NCBI GenBank assembly: GCA_035301985.1
Contig: DATGTE010000033.1
Coordinates: forward strand, 1-38,514
Length of the DNA: 38,514 nt
Direction of reading: 5' to 3'
From: DASUXY01 sp035301985
GTDB taxonomy: Bacteria; Bacillota; Bacilli; Bacillales; Amphibacillaceae
This document shows, in pieces, positions 24,258 to 33,303 of the stretch (position 1 is its first letter; each line of letters begins with the position of its first letter). Below the pieces are notes generated by a model. That model had not been told where the DNA came from, made no database searches, and was given only the letters and a program-made list of their open reading frames with translations. A program made the translations under genes and the position numbers.

Positions 24258-26301
24258 CTGTATCGCCTCGATTCGTTAATGAAATGATAATATTTTTATA
24301 TTCGTCAACTTTCGCAGTAAATTCAGGTGGAATCACAACGGTAGCATCCAGCTGCTCGACAATCGCTGGTCCACTCATTTCGGCATCAACTGGAAGATTG
24401 TCTCGATTGTATATAGGTGTACGCGTAAAGCCACCTGCTTCTTTAAAATACACTTCGCGGTAACCTTTCAACGCATCTTCTAACGTACCGCGCTTCTCTG
24501 CTTTCGAAAATTGCGGTTTCGGAACGACTCCAATCGCCTCTATACGCAAACCATAAATTTCAACATCCTTATTTGGATCAGAAAATGCATAAGCACGTTC
24601 ATGTTCTTCATGAAACTTTTCAACCGCATGTTCTAGCGATTGCAATGGTTTATCAACGGTTATCGCCAATGATCTCCACTGACCACCATAGCGCATCTCC
24701 AAATGACGAATTAAAATCATATCTTCATGTGCGATTCCTTCTTTTTCGAGCAATTCAATTGCTTCTCGTTCCATTTCGACATATTTTTCTTCGACCTCTT
24801 TTTCATGGACATCGTTTACATTTGCGACAAATGTTTGTGTAATATCATGTCGGAAATCAACGAGCAAGCATCCTAAAGCCCCACCTACCCCAGGGTTTGC
24901 TGGAATAATCACATGAGGAATGTCCATTTCTTTAGCCAAATAAGCACTGTGCAGCGCACCCGCTCCACCAAAAGCCACGAGGGCAAAATCCCGTGGGTCG
25001 TAACCCCTGCGTACGGATATGAGTCGTAAAGCATCGGACATATTTGCGTTCGCCACTTGCAAAATCGCATGAGCCGCTTCATATTCATCGTAACCAAATT
25101 GTTCACAAATTGGCTGTAAAGATTGTAAGGCAGCTTCTTTATCGAGTTTCATTTGGCCGTCCAACAACGTATCATTGAGTCTTCCTAGGATAAAGTTCGC
25201 ATCGGTATTCGTCGGGCCAACACCTCCCGCACCGTAACAAGCAGGGCCTGGTTCAGCTCCAGCACTTTGCGGACCATTTCTTAACGAACCTCCTTCATCG
25301 ACCCATGATAAACTACCGCCACCTGCGCCAATGGTTAAGATTTCAATGCTCGGAAAACCGATTGGATAGCCGTATTCAATGTACCAATCCGTTGTAATGC
25401 GTAAGTCTCCTTCGTACATCAAAGAAATATCCGCACTCGTTCCACCCATATCCAAACCAATGGCATTTTTAAATCCACACAATTCGGCAATATGTTTACT
25501 AGCGATGGCTCCAGCCGCAATTCCTGAACTCGCTATTCTCGATGCATAGTGAGGTACGGTTTCGGATGTCATCACACCACCACCTGAATGAAGAACTAAT
25601 AAATCACCGTCATACCCCATATCCTCTACTTTATCTTCCAAAAGTTGGATGTAATTTCCTACTGTTGGTCCAAGAACAGCGTTGATAATCGTTGTGCTCA
25701 TCCGTTCATGTTCAAATATTTCTGGCAAAATCTCACTTGATGCACTGATATATACGTCAGGGAGCTCTTCGCGTAAAATTTGTTTGACAAGGCTTTCATT
25801 TTCGCCATTTACATATGCATTCAGAAAACAAATCGCAATCGATTCAACGCCCCGCCTTTTTAATTTTCGAGCCAACGTTCTTACTTCTTGTTCATCGACC
25901 GGCTTCAATACTTTTCCTGAATAATCGATTCGTTCATCGACCTCGAAGCGGTCACGACGTTTTATGTACGGGGGTGCCACATCTTTATAAGCATCCCATA
26001 GATCTAGTTTCGTTCCACGGCGAATTTCCGGAACGTCACGAAAGCCTTTTGTCGTAATCAAAGCTGTTTTCGGTAACTTTCTTTCGATTAACGCATTCGT
26101 TCCTACGGTTGTTCCGTGCGAAAGAATGGATATATCTTCACCACTAAGATGAGTCGTTTTCACACTGTTAATCACACCATTCTCGGGATTTGCGGGAGTT
26201 GATGATGTTTTCCCAACAAACGTTCCCTTCGTTTCTTCATTGAATACATACACATCTGTAAATGTACCTCCTACATCTACAGCTACTCGATGTTTACTCA
26301 T
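24241..26301 (-). CDS. hyuA: Hydantoinase A / oxoprolinase family subunit
   Basis: 686 residues. Actin-like ATPase fold: VDVGGTFTDVYVF at the N-terminus (phosphate loop), SHGTTVGTNALIERK, IGLDMGGTSADISL in the middle and FGGAGALHSAYLA later, all standard for Hydantoinase A. Partner of the overlapping hyuB; together they couple ATP hydrolysis to ring opening or carboxylation. A good GGGGAGG site precedes the ATG. Transcription starts about 215 nt upstream and passes a structured leader with terminator closely resembling the one in front of the TAXI-TRAP operon, implying shared control. Confidence 0.94.
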   Translation of the reverse strand: MSKHRVAVDVGGTFTDVYVFNEETKGTFVGKTSSTPANPENGVINSVKTTHLSGEDISILSHGTTVGTNALIERKLPKTALITTKGFRDVPEIRRGTKLDLWDAYKDVAPPYIKRRDRFEVDERIDYSGKVLKPVDEQEVRTLARKLKRRGVESIAICFLNAYVNGENESLVKQILREELPDVYISASSEILPEIFEHERMSTTIINAVLGPTVGNYIQLLEDKVEDMGYDGDLLVLHSGGGVMTSETVPHYASRIASSGIAAGAIASKHIAELCGFKNAIGLDMGGTSADISLMYEGDLRITTDWYIEYGYPIGFPSIEILTIGAGGGSLSWVDEGGSLRNGPQSAGAEPGPACYGAGGVGPTNTDANFILGRLNDTLLDGQMKLDKEAALQSLQPICEQFGYDEYEAAHAILQVANANMSDALRLISVRRGYDPRDFALVAFGGAGALHSAYLAKEMDIPHVIIPANPGVGGALGCLLVDFRHDITQTFVANVNDVHEKEVEEKYVEMEREAIELLEKEGIAHEDMILIRHLEMRYGGQWRSLAITVDKPLQSLEHAVEKFHEEHERAYAFSDPNKDVEIYGLRIEAIGVVPKPQFSKAEKRGTLEDALKGYREVYFKEAGGFTRTPIYNRDNLPVDAEMSGPAIVEQLDATVVIPPEFTAKVDEYKNIIISLTNRGDTDGKSV

Positions 26302-26389
26302 GATTCTTCCTCCCCATATGCAAGTAAATTCAACTGCATAAATCTGATTTTTCGATAAATTCCGTCAATGACTCTTCCCATTTCAAAGC

Positions 26390-26444
26390 AAAAAACCAGC
26401 TATATAGACAGGGCTTGCCCGAGTGCCCCGATCCATATAACTGG
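26390..26444 (-). terminator. Leader terminator of hyuAB
   Basis: Minus strand CCAGTTATAT (26444-26435) pairs with ATATAGCTGG (26405-26396) around a GC-rich inner hairpin, followed by TTTTTTGC. It lies between promoter and hyuA and its 5' arm is shared with element B. Confidence 0.82.
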
Positions 26445-26503
26445 TTTTAATCTAAACGCTGCTCTTCCTTCTTGATGAGAAGAGTCAATTAGACTTAGCA
26501 GTT
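26437..26503 (-). ncRNA. Candidate riboswitch/antiterminator element B (hyuAB leader)
   Basis: Minus strand AACTG (26503-26499) can pair with CAGTT (26443-26439); inside it TCTAA pairs with TTAGA around a CTCTTC/GAAGAG hairpin. Matches element A (16313-16375) in AACTG, TCTAAT.GACT, CA..G.TTAGAT and CCAGTTAT, while the inner hairpin sequence differs but still pairs (covariation). CAGTT is also the terminator 5' arm, so folding of the element and termination exclude each other. Confidence 0.62.
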
Positions 26504-26522
26504 ATTTATTAAAGATATTTAC

Positions 26523-26551
26523 AATTTAACAAAATATGTTCGTCTCGTCAA
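26523..26551 (-). promoter_or_regulatory. Sigma-A promoter of hyuAB
   Basis: Minus strand TTGACG (26546-26551), 17 bp, TAAATT (26523-26528). Start expected near 26516, 13 nt before element B. Same spacing and distance as at the TAXI-TRAP operon. Confidence 0.75.
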
Positions 26552-26736
26552 CACCTTTTCTGAAAATTAAAATGTAACCGAATGTTTTGCTTTGTCGATC
26601 TGTTGCTTGTTTTTCAAAAACAGGTGACTGTTTTCGTGGTATGTTTATCTACCTAGAAAATAAAATCTTAATCGTGTATATTCCTGCTTCATTTAATCCA
26701 CAATAATATGTAACGATGCAGTGGAGGGAACAATCG

Positions 26737-27165
26737 ATGATTAAATTACATACGAACTTGGATGGAAAAACAGCTTATTTTGGCCCAATACGCGACAGCT
26801 TAAAACCACATCATTTTTGCTTAGGTGGAAATTGGGAGTATGACAAAGGCTACTTTGATTCTGTTTTGTGGCGGGAAAATGGAGAGACAATCTATTTACG
26901 AATGCCGTTTCACGTCCTAAATGGTGAATTAGATCACTACAATGCCTATATCCAATTTGACACACCGTATGTCATTAAGCATATTGTAAATTTTGGTTTA
27001 GATCGCGATGAAAACTCCTTACTGAGCGCCACTGGTTTTAATCAATTTCAGAAACCGATTGATAGAGACGCCCACATCCGTCAGAAAAATCATTGGGAAG
27101 AAGCCGGTGAACAAGTGATTGAAAAAGTAGTTCAGTTATTGGATCACACAAATGCCAGCTCATGA
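26737..27165 (+). CDS. YugN-like family protein
   Basis: 142 residues. The line LKPHHFCLGGNWEYDKGYFD, then YLRMPFHVLNGELD and FNQFQKPIDRDA closely follow B. subtilis YugN (YugN-like family). A small cytosolic protein; function not established. Start at ATG 26737 with GGAGG 9 nt upstream rather than the earlier in-frame ATG at 26716. Single-gene unit with a terminator at 27189-27221. Confidence 0.88.
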   Translation: MIKLHTNLDGKTAYFGPIRDSLKPHHFCLGGNWEYDKGYFDSVLWRENGETIYLRMPFHVLNGELDHYNAYIQFDTPYVIKHIVNFGLDRDENSLLSATGFNQFQKPIDRDAHIRQKNHWEEAGEQVIEKVVQLLDHTNASS

Positions 27166-27188
27166 AAATGAATGTTTCCTAGCCATCC

Positions 27189-27221
27189 AATCAAGCATAG
27201 AAATAAGTGCTTGATTTTTTT
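27189..27221 (+). terminator. Intrinsic terminator
   Basis: AATCAAGCA and TGCTTGATT form a 9-bp stem followed by TTTTT, after the YugN-like gene. Confidence 0.9.
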
Positions 27222-27360
27222 ACTTTTGAAGTCTATCATATAACCATTAGATGATATGATAATGACATAGTATTTATTTTAAAATCAATTGTTAACTATT
27301 ATATCTTTGTATTATCTTCATACATATTCACTATTATTTATATAAGAGGAAGGTGTAACG

Positions 27361-27693
27361 ATGTACTCCCACCGTGAAATCGAACATTTTTTAAAAGCGA
27401 TTGGAGAGGAAACCCGATTAACGATTATTTCTTATTTAACAATCGATACGTTTTGTGTTTGTGAACTCGTCGAGCTATTACAGATGAGTCAGCCATCGAT
27501 TAGTCAACATTTACGAAGATTGCGAGAAGCTGAACTGATCAAAGAAGAAAAAAGAGGTAAATGGGTGTTTTATTCATTGAATCAAAAACATTCTCTATAC
27601 CCGCTCCTCCTTCATATCGTAAGTTTACTTCCGCCACTTGAAGAAAATGTTCAATCATTCATTGTCGATGGAAAACGCATTCTTTGTGAATAA
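27361..27693 (+). CDS. arsR: ArsR family arsenical-responsive repressor
   Basis: 110 residues, winged helix. C32 and C34 in TFCVCELVELL match the ELCVC As(III) site of ArsR, and QPSISQHLRRLREAELI is the recognition helix. Represses the operon until arsenite binds. GAGGAAGGTG precedes the ATG. arsB follows after 26 bp and then arsC, so autoregulation of arsRBC is expected. The AT-rich region at 27240-27360 must hold promoter and operator, but I could not define either confidently. Confidence 0.92.
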   Translation: MYSHREIEHFLKAIGEETRLTIISYLTIDTFCVCELVELLQMSQPSISQHLRRLREAELIKEEKRGKWVFYSLNQKHSLYPLLLHIVSLLPPLEENVQSFIVDGKRILCE

Positions 27694-27719
27694 CGCCCAA
27701 TTTTGAGAGGGGATATTTC

Positions 27720-29012
27720 GTGGTTTATGTAGCTGTTTTCATATTTATTACGACATTACTATTCGTCATCTGGCAACCGAAGGGGCTGTCGATTGGTTGG
27801 TCCGCCTGTGTAGGGGCACTCGTTGCTCTCATCGCTGGTGTTGTAAATATTCAAGATGTGTTAGATGTTACAAGTATTGTCTGGAATGCAACACTTACCT
27901 TCGTTGCCATTATCATCATTTCGCTGATCCTGGATGAAATCGGTTTTTTTGAATGGTCAGCTTTACATATGGCTCGTTTAGCGAATGGCAATGGTTTGAA
28001 CATGTTCATCCTCGTTACGATTCTCGGATCGATTGTCGCTGCTTTATTTGCAAATGACGGCGCAGCACTCATCTTAACGCCAATTGTTTTGGCGATGGTT
28101 CAGTCCCTGAACTTTAAAGAAAAAATGATTTTGCCGTTTATTATGGCGTCAGGATTCATTGCCGATACAACTTCGCTCCCACTCGTCGTGAGCAACTTAG
28201 TCAATATCGTTTCCGCTGATTTCTTTGGAATTGGCTTTTCAGAGTATGCATCACGCATGATCGTTCCAAACTTGTTCAGCATCGTAGCGAGCATCGTTGT
28301 CCTTTATATCGTGTTCCGAAAAGAGATTCCGCCTTCTTACGATATAACACAATTAAAACATCCGAACGAGGCCATTAAAGACCCCTTTATGTTTCGTTTG
28401 TCATGGGGCATTCTGATCATTTTATTAATCGGCTATTTTGTGAGTGAATGGGTGAATATTCCCGTTTCTCTCATCGCAGGAGTAGTCGCGATAATTTTCC
28501 TTTTATTTGCGAAAAGAAGCCCTGCAGTTGAAACGATGACCGTTTTAAAAGGAGCTCCTTGGGATATTGTTTTTTTCTCAATCGGGATGTATGTCGTTGT
28601 CTATGGATTACGAAATGCTGGCTTAACGGATGTATTAGCGAACGTCATCCAAACCGTCGCCGACCAAGGTATGTTTATCGCAACGATAGGCATGGGCTTT
28701 ATCGCAGCAATTTTATCATCGATGATGAACAATATGCCGACGGTGATGATCGATGCATTAGCCATTTCGGAAACAAATACGACTGAAATGGTGCGAGAAG
28801 CTCTCATTTATGCAAATGTGATCGGTTCCGACTTAGGACCAAAAATTACACCCATCGGTTCACTCGCTACACTTCTCTGGTTACACGTCTTACGAACGAA
28901 AGGCGTTAACATCTCGTGGGGGTATTATTTTAAAGTCGGAATTGTCTTAACGATTCCAACCCTTTTCATCACCTTAGTCGGATTATTCGTCTGGCTCCAA
29001 TTCATTCATTAA
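27720..29012 (+). CDS. arsB: Arsenite efflux pump ArsB
   Basis: 430 residues, about 12 membrane helices. The ArsB pattern is clear: IWQPKGLSIGWSACVGALVA, ALFANDGAALILTPIV, ADTTSLPLVVSNLVNIVSAD and MNNMPTVMI. Expels arsenite/antimonite across the membrane; no arsA ATPase is present, so it runs on the proton gradient. Starts with GTG 7 nt after GAGAGGGG. Middle gene of arsRBC. Confidence 0.95.
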   Translation: MVYVAVFIFITTLLFVIWQPKGLSIGWSACVGALVALIAGVVNIQDVLDVTSIVWNATLTFVAIIIISLILDEIGFFEWSALHMARLANGNGLNMFILVTILGSIVAALFANDGAALILTPIVLAMVQSLNFKEKMILPFIMASGFIADTTSLPLVVSNLVNIVSADFFGIGFSEYASRMIVPNLFSIVASIVVLYIVFRKEIPPSYDITQLKHPNEAIKDPFMFRLSWGILIILLIGYFVSEWVNIPVSLIAGVVAIIFLLFAKRSPAVETMTVLKGAPWDIVFFSIGMYVVVYGLRNAGLTDVLANVIQTVADQGMFIATIGMGFIAAILSSMMNNMPTVMIDALAISETNTTEMVREALIYANVIGSDLGPKITPIGSLATLLWLHVLRTKGVNISWGYYFKVGIVLTIPTLFITLVGLFVWLQFIH

Positions 29013-29026
29013 AAGGATGTGAAATC

Positions 29027-29446
29027 GTGTCCAAACCGATCATTTACTTTTTATGTACAGGCAACTCATGCCGCAGTCAAATGGCTGAAGGTTTCGGAAA
29101 AAAATATTTACATCAAAAATACGACGTCTATTCAGCCGGGATTGAAGCACACGGAGTGAATCCAAAAGCCGTAAAGGCGATGCAAGAAAAAGGCGTTGAT
29201 ATCTCTCGGCAAACGTCAGAAGTGATTGATCGAGATATTTTACAGCGTGCGGATTACGTCATTACGCTTTGTGGAGATGCCAATGAAAAATGTCCCATCA
29301 CACCTCCTCATGTTCGAAAGGATCACTGGGGATTCACTGATCCTGCCAAAGCACGTGGGACCGAAGAGGAACAGTGGGCTGTTTTTCAACGGGTACGTGA
29401 TCAAATTGAACAGCGGGTGATTGAATTTAAAGAGACTGGAAAATGA
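29027..29446 (+). CDS. arsC: Arsenate reductase, thioredoxin-coupled (LMW-PTP fold)
   Basis: 139 residues. Reduces arsenate to arsenite for ArsB. The P-loop CTGNSCRS (C10, C15, R16) and the redox pair C82 and C89 in TLCGDANEKCP are the catalytic cysteines of the Staphylococcus/Bacillus enzyme; DHWGFTDPAKARGTEEE is the usual C-terminal signature. Starts at GTG 14 bp after arsB with AAGGATG upstream. Terminator at 29482-29525. Confidence 0.96.
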   Translation: MSKPIIYFLCTGNSCRSQMAEGFGKKYLHQKYDVYSAGIEAHGVNPKAVKAMQEKGVDISRQTSEVIDRDILQRADYVITLCGDANEKCPITPPHVRKDHWGFTDPAKARGTEEEQWAVFQRVRDQIEQRVIEFKETGK

Positions 29447-29481
29447 TGTGACCTCAAATCGCACATGTTTAGACAACGTAA

Positions 29482-29525
29482 GGGAACAAGCTACTTTCAA
29501 CAAAAGAACTTGTTCCCGATTTTTA
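29482..29525 (+). terminator. Intrinsic terminator of arsRBC
   Basis: GGGAACAAG (29482-29490) and CTTGTTCCC (29509-29517) form a perfect stem followed by GATTTTT. Confidence 0.88.
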
Positions 29526-29557
29526 ATGTCCGTCTATGCATTTGTGTTTACGGATCG

Positions 29558-31459
29558 TTATTGAATTGCTCTTTGTATTTGTTTCGTATAAAAATGCCGA
29601 ACGATGAAGAAATAGACGATTTGAATCAAGGTAAAACTACCGAGAACGAGGAGCGATTCTTTGAATAAATTGTGATGGAAGAAGTTTGATAATGCGGTAA
29701 GAGCGACTGCCCCATGAGTCAATGCAACGATCATTGGTGTGAAAAATAAAATCGCTGTTTGACGAGTGATTATTTTTTTCAATTCCATCTCGGATAAACC
29801 CATTTTAGCAATCGCTGTGAACTTCTTCTTATCATCATCCAGGTCGGTATATAAACGAAAATATAAAAAACTTCCCGCAGAAACGAAAAACACAATCCCG
29901 ATGAACAAACCAATAAACAAAATCGGTCCATAAAATTTTAAAATTTCATAAAGAGTATAGTCGATCGCCATCACTTTGCCATAACCGATCTCATCATAGA
30001 TCCTTTTTCCAGCTTGGATAACCGTATCTTGATCATTTTCCTTTTCTTGCCAAGCGACATGTAGCTGCGTTGAGTTAGCTTGAGGTAGCTCGCTATACGC
30101 TTGATCGCTTACAATATAATACGGATACATCTCCGGAAAAATATTCGACAACATTTGTTTGTGTGGCTGAATCCTGTTTCCATCAGCGAGTTCGGGCGGT
30201 CTGTTCATTAATGCCTCGTCCAGATTCGTATTCATGATGTTTTTATCATCCGTTTTCACGACAATCGCTTCATCATCCCGAAGAGTCACCTGCTTTTCAT
30301 CGCGTAATGCAGCGAAACGATTGTAATCCGATGCTTGAACGATCATAATTTCATCAACATCATCATGCGGATAATCGTAATATTGCATCTCGATTAGTTC
30401 CATCTCAGCTTGGACATGCTCTTCTTGTAATATCTTTCCAATCTGTTGGAGGTCTTTTTTAATCGTCGCTTCATCCTCCTCTACATCCGCTGTATACACA
30501 TACGAAAACGGATTAAATTCTTTCAGCCCGTCGGTAAGATACGTTTGCAGTCCAAATAAGGTGCCAATTGCACTAAAGGAAACGGTTGATATAATCGCCA
30601 CCATAAAAAATGTCCGTGCATTATCTTTCATACGAAAGGACAAATCCGAGAGTAAAATCATGTTCGTCTTCCGCCAAAAAATATGTGGCTTACTTTTGAA
30701 CCAGCGAATGACGAAGACACTTAACTGCGTAAAGAAAAAATACGTCCCGATGATAACGATGATGATTACTGGAACCATCGCATAAAATACTTCGATTCCT
30801 TCTACATATAAAGCTGTTCCATATCCAGCGACTAACAAAACAACAGCAAGAATAGCCAATACCGTGGAAGCTTTCGGTTCACCTTTTGATTGTTTGTCAC
30901 TTTTAATTAAATCGATTAACTTACGTGTTCGTAAAACGGAGGCGATGAACAGAGAAATGATGAAAAATAAAATGATAAACGTCACAAACGTTATGCCAAT
31001 CGCTAACAGCGGAAAATAAAAATGCAGTGACTCATCGATGATTAACACATTTTCAGCAATTAATAAAATGACTTTAGCAAAAATGAGCCCTAAGCCAATC
31101 CCACCGACCGTTGCGAAAAAGCCGATCAACATATTTTCCAAAAACACCATGAACCGAACTTGACGCGCAGACATTCCTTGGACCATTAGTACACCGAATT
31201 CTTTCTTCCGTGACTGTAAAAACGAACTCATCGAATACAAAATGAAAAAGAAGGAGAATATGACAATTATTCCGCCCGCAACGGCCATGCCATATAACGC
31301 TTTATCTTTCATCGTTTCTTCATAAAGAGCTGGATGAAAGGCGAACATCGCAAATGTAAAAAAGACCATCACTGTAAACATACTGCTCAAAAAATAAGCT
31401 GCATAGACGCGCTTGTTGCGGATGACATTATTAAACGCGAACTGACGAAAAGTCACCAT
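29558..31459 (-). CDS. BceB-type ABC transporter permease
   Basis: 633 residues with the layout of Bce permeases: an FtsX-like four-helix group, further helices, a large extracellular domain of about 200 residues (from FSYVYTADVEEDEATIKK onward) and two to three C-terminal helices. Such permeases detect antimicrobial peptides bound to lipid II-cycle targets, remove them, and signal to the partner kinase. Start at the second ATG (31457-31459), five nt after GGGAGG; the first ATG is too close. Overlaps the ATPase gene by 29 nt. Target antibiotic unknown. Confidence 0.9.
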   Translation of the reverse strand: MVTFRQFAFNNVIRNKRVYAAYFLSSMFTVMVFFTFAMFAFHPALYEETMKDKALYGMAVAGGIIVIFSFFFILYSMSSFLQSRKKEFGVLMVQGMSARQVRFMVFLENMLIGFFATVGGIGLGLIFAKVILLIAENVLIIDESLHFYFPLLAIGITFVTFIILFFIISLFIASVLRTRKLIDLIKSDKQSKGEPKASTVLAILAVVLLVAGYGTALYVEGIEVFYAMVPVIIIVIIGTYFFFTQLSVFVIRWFKSKPHIFWRKTNMILLSDLSFRMKDNARTFFMVAIISTVSFSAIGTLFGLQTYLTDGLKEFNPFSYVYTADVEEDEATIKKDLQQIGKILQEEHVQAEMELIEMQYYDYPHDDVDEIMIVQASDYNRFAALRDEKQVTLRDDEAIVVKTDDKNIMNTNLDEALMNRPPELADGNRIQPHKQMLSNIFPEMYPYYIVSDQAYSELPQANSTQLHVAWQEKENDQDTVIQAGKRIYDEIGYGKVMAIDYTLYEILKFYGPILFIGLFIGIVFFVSAGSFLYFRLYTDLDDDKKKFTAIAKMGLSEMELKKIITRQTAILFFTPMIVALTHGAVALTALSNFFHHNLFKESLLVLGSFTLIQIVYFFIVRHFYTKQIQRAIQ

Positions 31460-32195
31460 CATCGCCTCCCATCAATGAAAGGGTGTCGATGATTTTTTGA
31501 AAAAACGATTGCCGACTATTTCCTCGATGAATTTCAGAATAAAGCTTTCCATCGCGGATGAAAACAACACGATCACAATAACTCGCTGCTTGAGGGTCAT
31601 GTGTCACGAGCATCATCGTCGTTTTATCCTCCTTACTAATCGCCTCAAGCATTTCCATGACATCTTTTGATGCTTTCGAATCAAGGTTTCCCGTCGGTTC
31701 ATCTGCCAATAGCAATTTCGGTTCGTGAATCATTGCCCGGGCAATAGCCACACGTTGAGCCTGGCCACCGGATATTTCATATACGCGTTTACCCATGATT
31801 TCGAATATACCAAGTTTTTCAGCAATGGATTGTGCTTTATCTTTCATGTCTTTCACACGTGCCCCGTCTAGTGTCAATGGTAAGACGATATTTTCTTCGA
31901 CGGTTAATGTGTGTAATAAATTAAAATCTTGAAACACGAAACCAAGATGTCGACGCCGAAATTTTGCGATTTGATTTTTATTCAGTTGATGTGGATTGTC
32001 ACCTTCAATCAACACTTCACCTGTGGTTGGTTCATCAATCGTCGCAATGATATTGAGCAACGTCGTTTTCCCACTTCCTGACGGCCCCATGATGCCAACG
32101 AATTCACCCTTGTCAATTTCCAAATCGATCTGTGACAAAGCGCGATAAGCCACTTTACCCTCATACACTTTACTTAAACGCCTCACTTGTAACAT
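31431..32195 (-). CDS. BceA-type ABC transporter ATP-binding protein
   Basis: 254 residues. Walker A GPSGSGKTT (from G37), Q-loop FVFQDFNLLHTLTVEENI, signature ISGGQAQRVAIARAM, Walker B LLLADEPTGNLD and switch histidine VTHDP are all intact: the MacB/LolD-like ATPase class used by Bce transporters. Start at ATG 32193-32195 with GGGAG 8 nt upstream; the longer reading (from 32225) covers the promoter region. Forms the transporter with the overlapping permease; a BceR-type box lies about 100 bp upstream. Confidence 0.94.
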   Translation of the reverse strand: MLQVRRLSKVYEGKVAYRALSQIDLEIDKGEFVGIMGPSGSGKTTLLNIIATIDEPTTGEVLIEGDNPHQLNKNQIAKFRRRHLGFVFQDFNLLHTLTVEENIVLPLTLDGARVKDMKDKAQSIAEKLGIFEIMGKRVYEISGGQAQRVAIARAMIHEPKLLLADEPTGNLDSKASKDVMEMLEAISKEDKTTMMLVTHDPQAASYCDRVVFIRDGKLYSEIHRGNSRQSFFQKIIDTLSLMGGDDGDFSSVRV

Positions 32196-32235
32196 GTCAC
32201 TTACTCCCTTCCAAAAAAATTTCATAACAACCAGG

Positions 32236-32249
32236 CACTACATGTAGTG
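32236..32249. repeat. Perfect 14-bp palindrome before the BceA-like gene
   Basis: CACTACATGTAGTG in the short region between kinase and ATPase genes. Could be a second regulator site or a small RNA hairpin in the leader; role unknown. Confidence 0.4.
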
Positions 32250-32294
32250 TATCTTGCTTCGCTTTGACAAACGATCGAATCACCTTTCATAAAC

Positions 32295-32310
32295 CTTACA
32301 TTCATGTAAG
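32295..32310. promoter_or_regulatory. BceR-type response regulator binding site
   Basis: CTTACATTCATGTAAG, a perfect 7-bp inverted repeat containing TTACA-N4-TGTAA, the arrangement known for BceR/PsdR-like binding sites before their ABC genes. It overlaps the last codons of the kinase gene and lies about 100 bp before the ATPase start. Confidence 0.7.
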
Positions 32311-33303
32311 ATTTTGTGTCGGTGGAAAAACAATTCGGAAGGTCGTCCCCTTTCCAAGCTCGCTTTCCATCTCGATGGTGTGCCCTAAATACTCAACCGC
32401 TTCTTTCACAAGATAGAGTCCCATCCCCGTCGACTCTCTTACACGCCGACCATTTTCTCCCGTGTAAAATGCATCGAAAATACGCCGCTCATCTTCTTCA
32501 GGGATACCTATTCCGAAATCTTGTACAGACAGAACGGCTGAACCTGCTCGTTCGTGAACAGAACATATGATTTGCCTACTGTGACCCAGCGTATATTTCA
32601 CAGCATTATGAATGAGTTGGGTAACGATAAAAAAGAGCCACTTTTCATCGCTTTCTACGATGATTTCATCTGCTTTGGGGTCTACCTCCAAAGTTGGATA
32701 CACGTTATTGCGAATATAAAAACGCTTTTGGTCCCTATTTACTTCATGAATCAACTGTTCAAGATGGATCGGTTTAATGTGAAAGTCCTTTTCAATCGTT
32801 CGTAGACGCGCCATATAGAGAACTGTGTTCAGTCCTGTCTGGATTCGATTCGTTTCTTCACGTATACTTGAAGATTCTGGTTCATCAAGGTTTTGCGCAG
32901 TTAATTCAATGACAGATAATGGTGTTTTCATTTGATGAACCCACCGGTCCATAAACCGCAAATGCTCTTCTTTTTTATCTTCGATTGTAAAAATGCGCTC
33001 TTGATACAACTGATATTGTACCTTTAACAATTGATCGAAGGCTTTCGCAATGGGAACAAAGTCGGTCCGCTCTAATGATTCATCAAGTGATTGGAGTGGT
33101 GTCTGTAGTTTTTGATAAAAATGGCGACGGGTTATATATGTATAGGTGAGATAACAACCGAGGAAAAAGAACCCGATAAAAAGGGCATACATCATGATTC
33201 GGACATTGTGGTATCCGCTCAACCAAAAAATGAGCAACACCATCAAAAACTGCAAACATTGCACGATGATTAAAGGGATCTGTTCTTTCATAAATAGTTT
33301 CAT
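32302..33303 (-). CDS. BceS-type intramembrane-sensing histidine kinase
   Basis: 333 residues. Two membrane helices (about 10-30 and 37-57) with only a few residues between them, so it has no external sensor domain: the intramembrane-sensing class. Phosphoacceptor H123 in WVHQMKTPLSV, N-box IHNAVKYT, then DFGIGIPEEDERRIF and GMGLYLVK. It takes its signal from the partner Bce transporter. The ATG overlaps the regulator stop (ATGA), so kinase and regulator are coupled. Confidence 0.92.
   Translation of the reverse strand: MKLFMKEQIPLIIVQCLQFLMVLLIFWLSGYHNVRIMMYALFIGFFFLGCYLTYTYITRRHFYQKLQTPLQSLDESLERTDFVPIAKAFDQLLKVQYQLYQERIFTIEDKKEEHLRFMDRWVHQMKTPLSVIELTAQNLDEPESSSIREETNRIQTGLNTVLYMARLRTIEKDFHIKPIHLEQLIHEVNRDQKRFYIRNNVYPTLEVDPKADEIIVESDEKWLFFIVTQLIHNAVKYTLGHSRQIICSVHERAGSAVLSVQDFGIGIPEEDERRIFDAFYTGENGRRVRESTGMGLYLVKEAVEYLGHTIEMESELGKGTTFRIVFPPTQNLT

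Noticed and set aside
27240..27360. ArsR operator and promoter
   Set aside because: Several AT-rich near matches and partial dyads, but none stands out enough to annotate.
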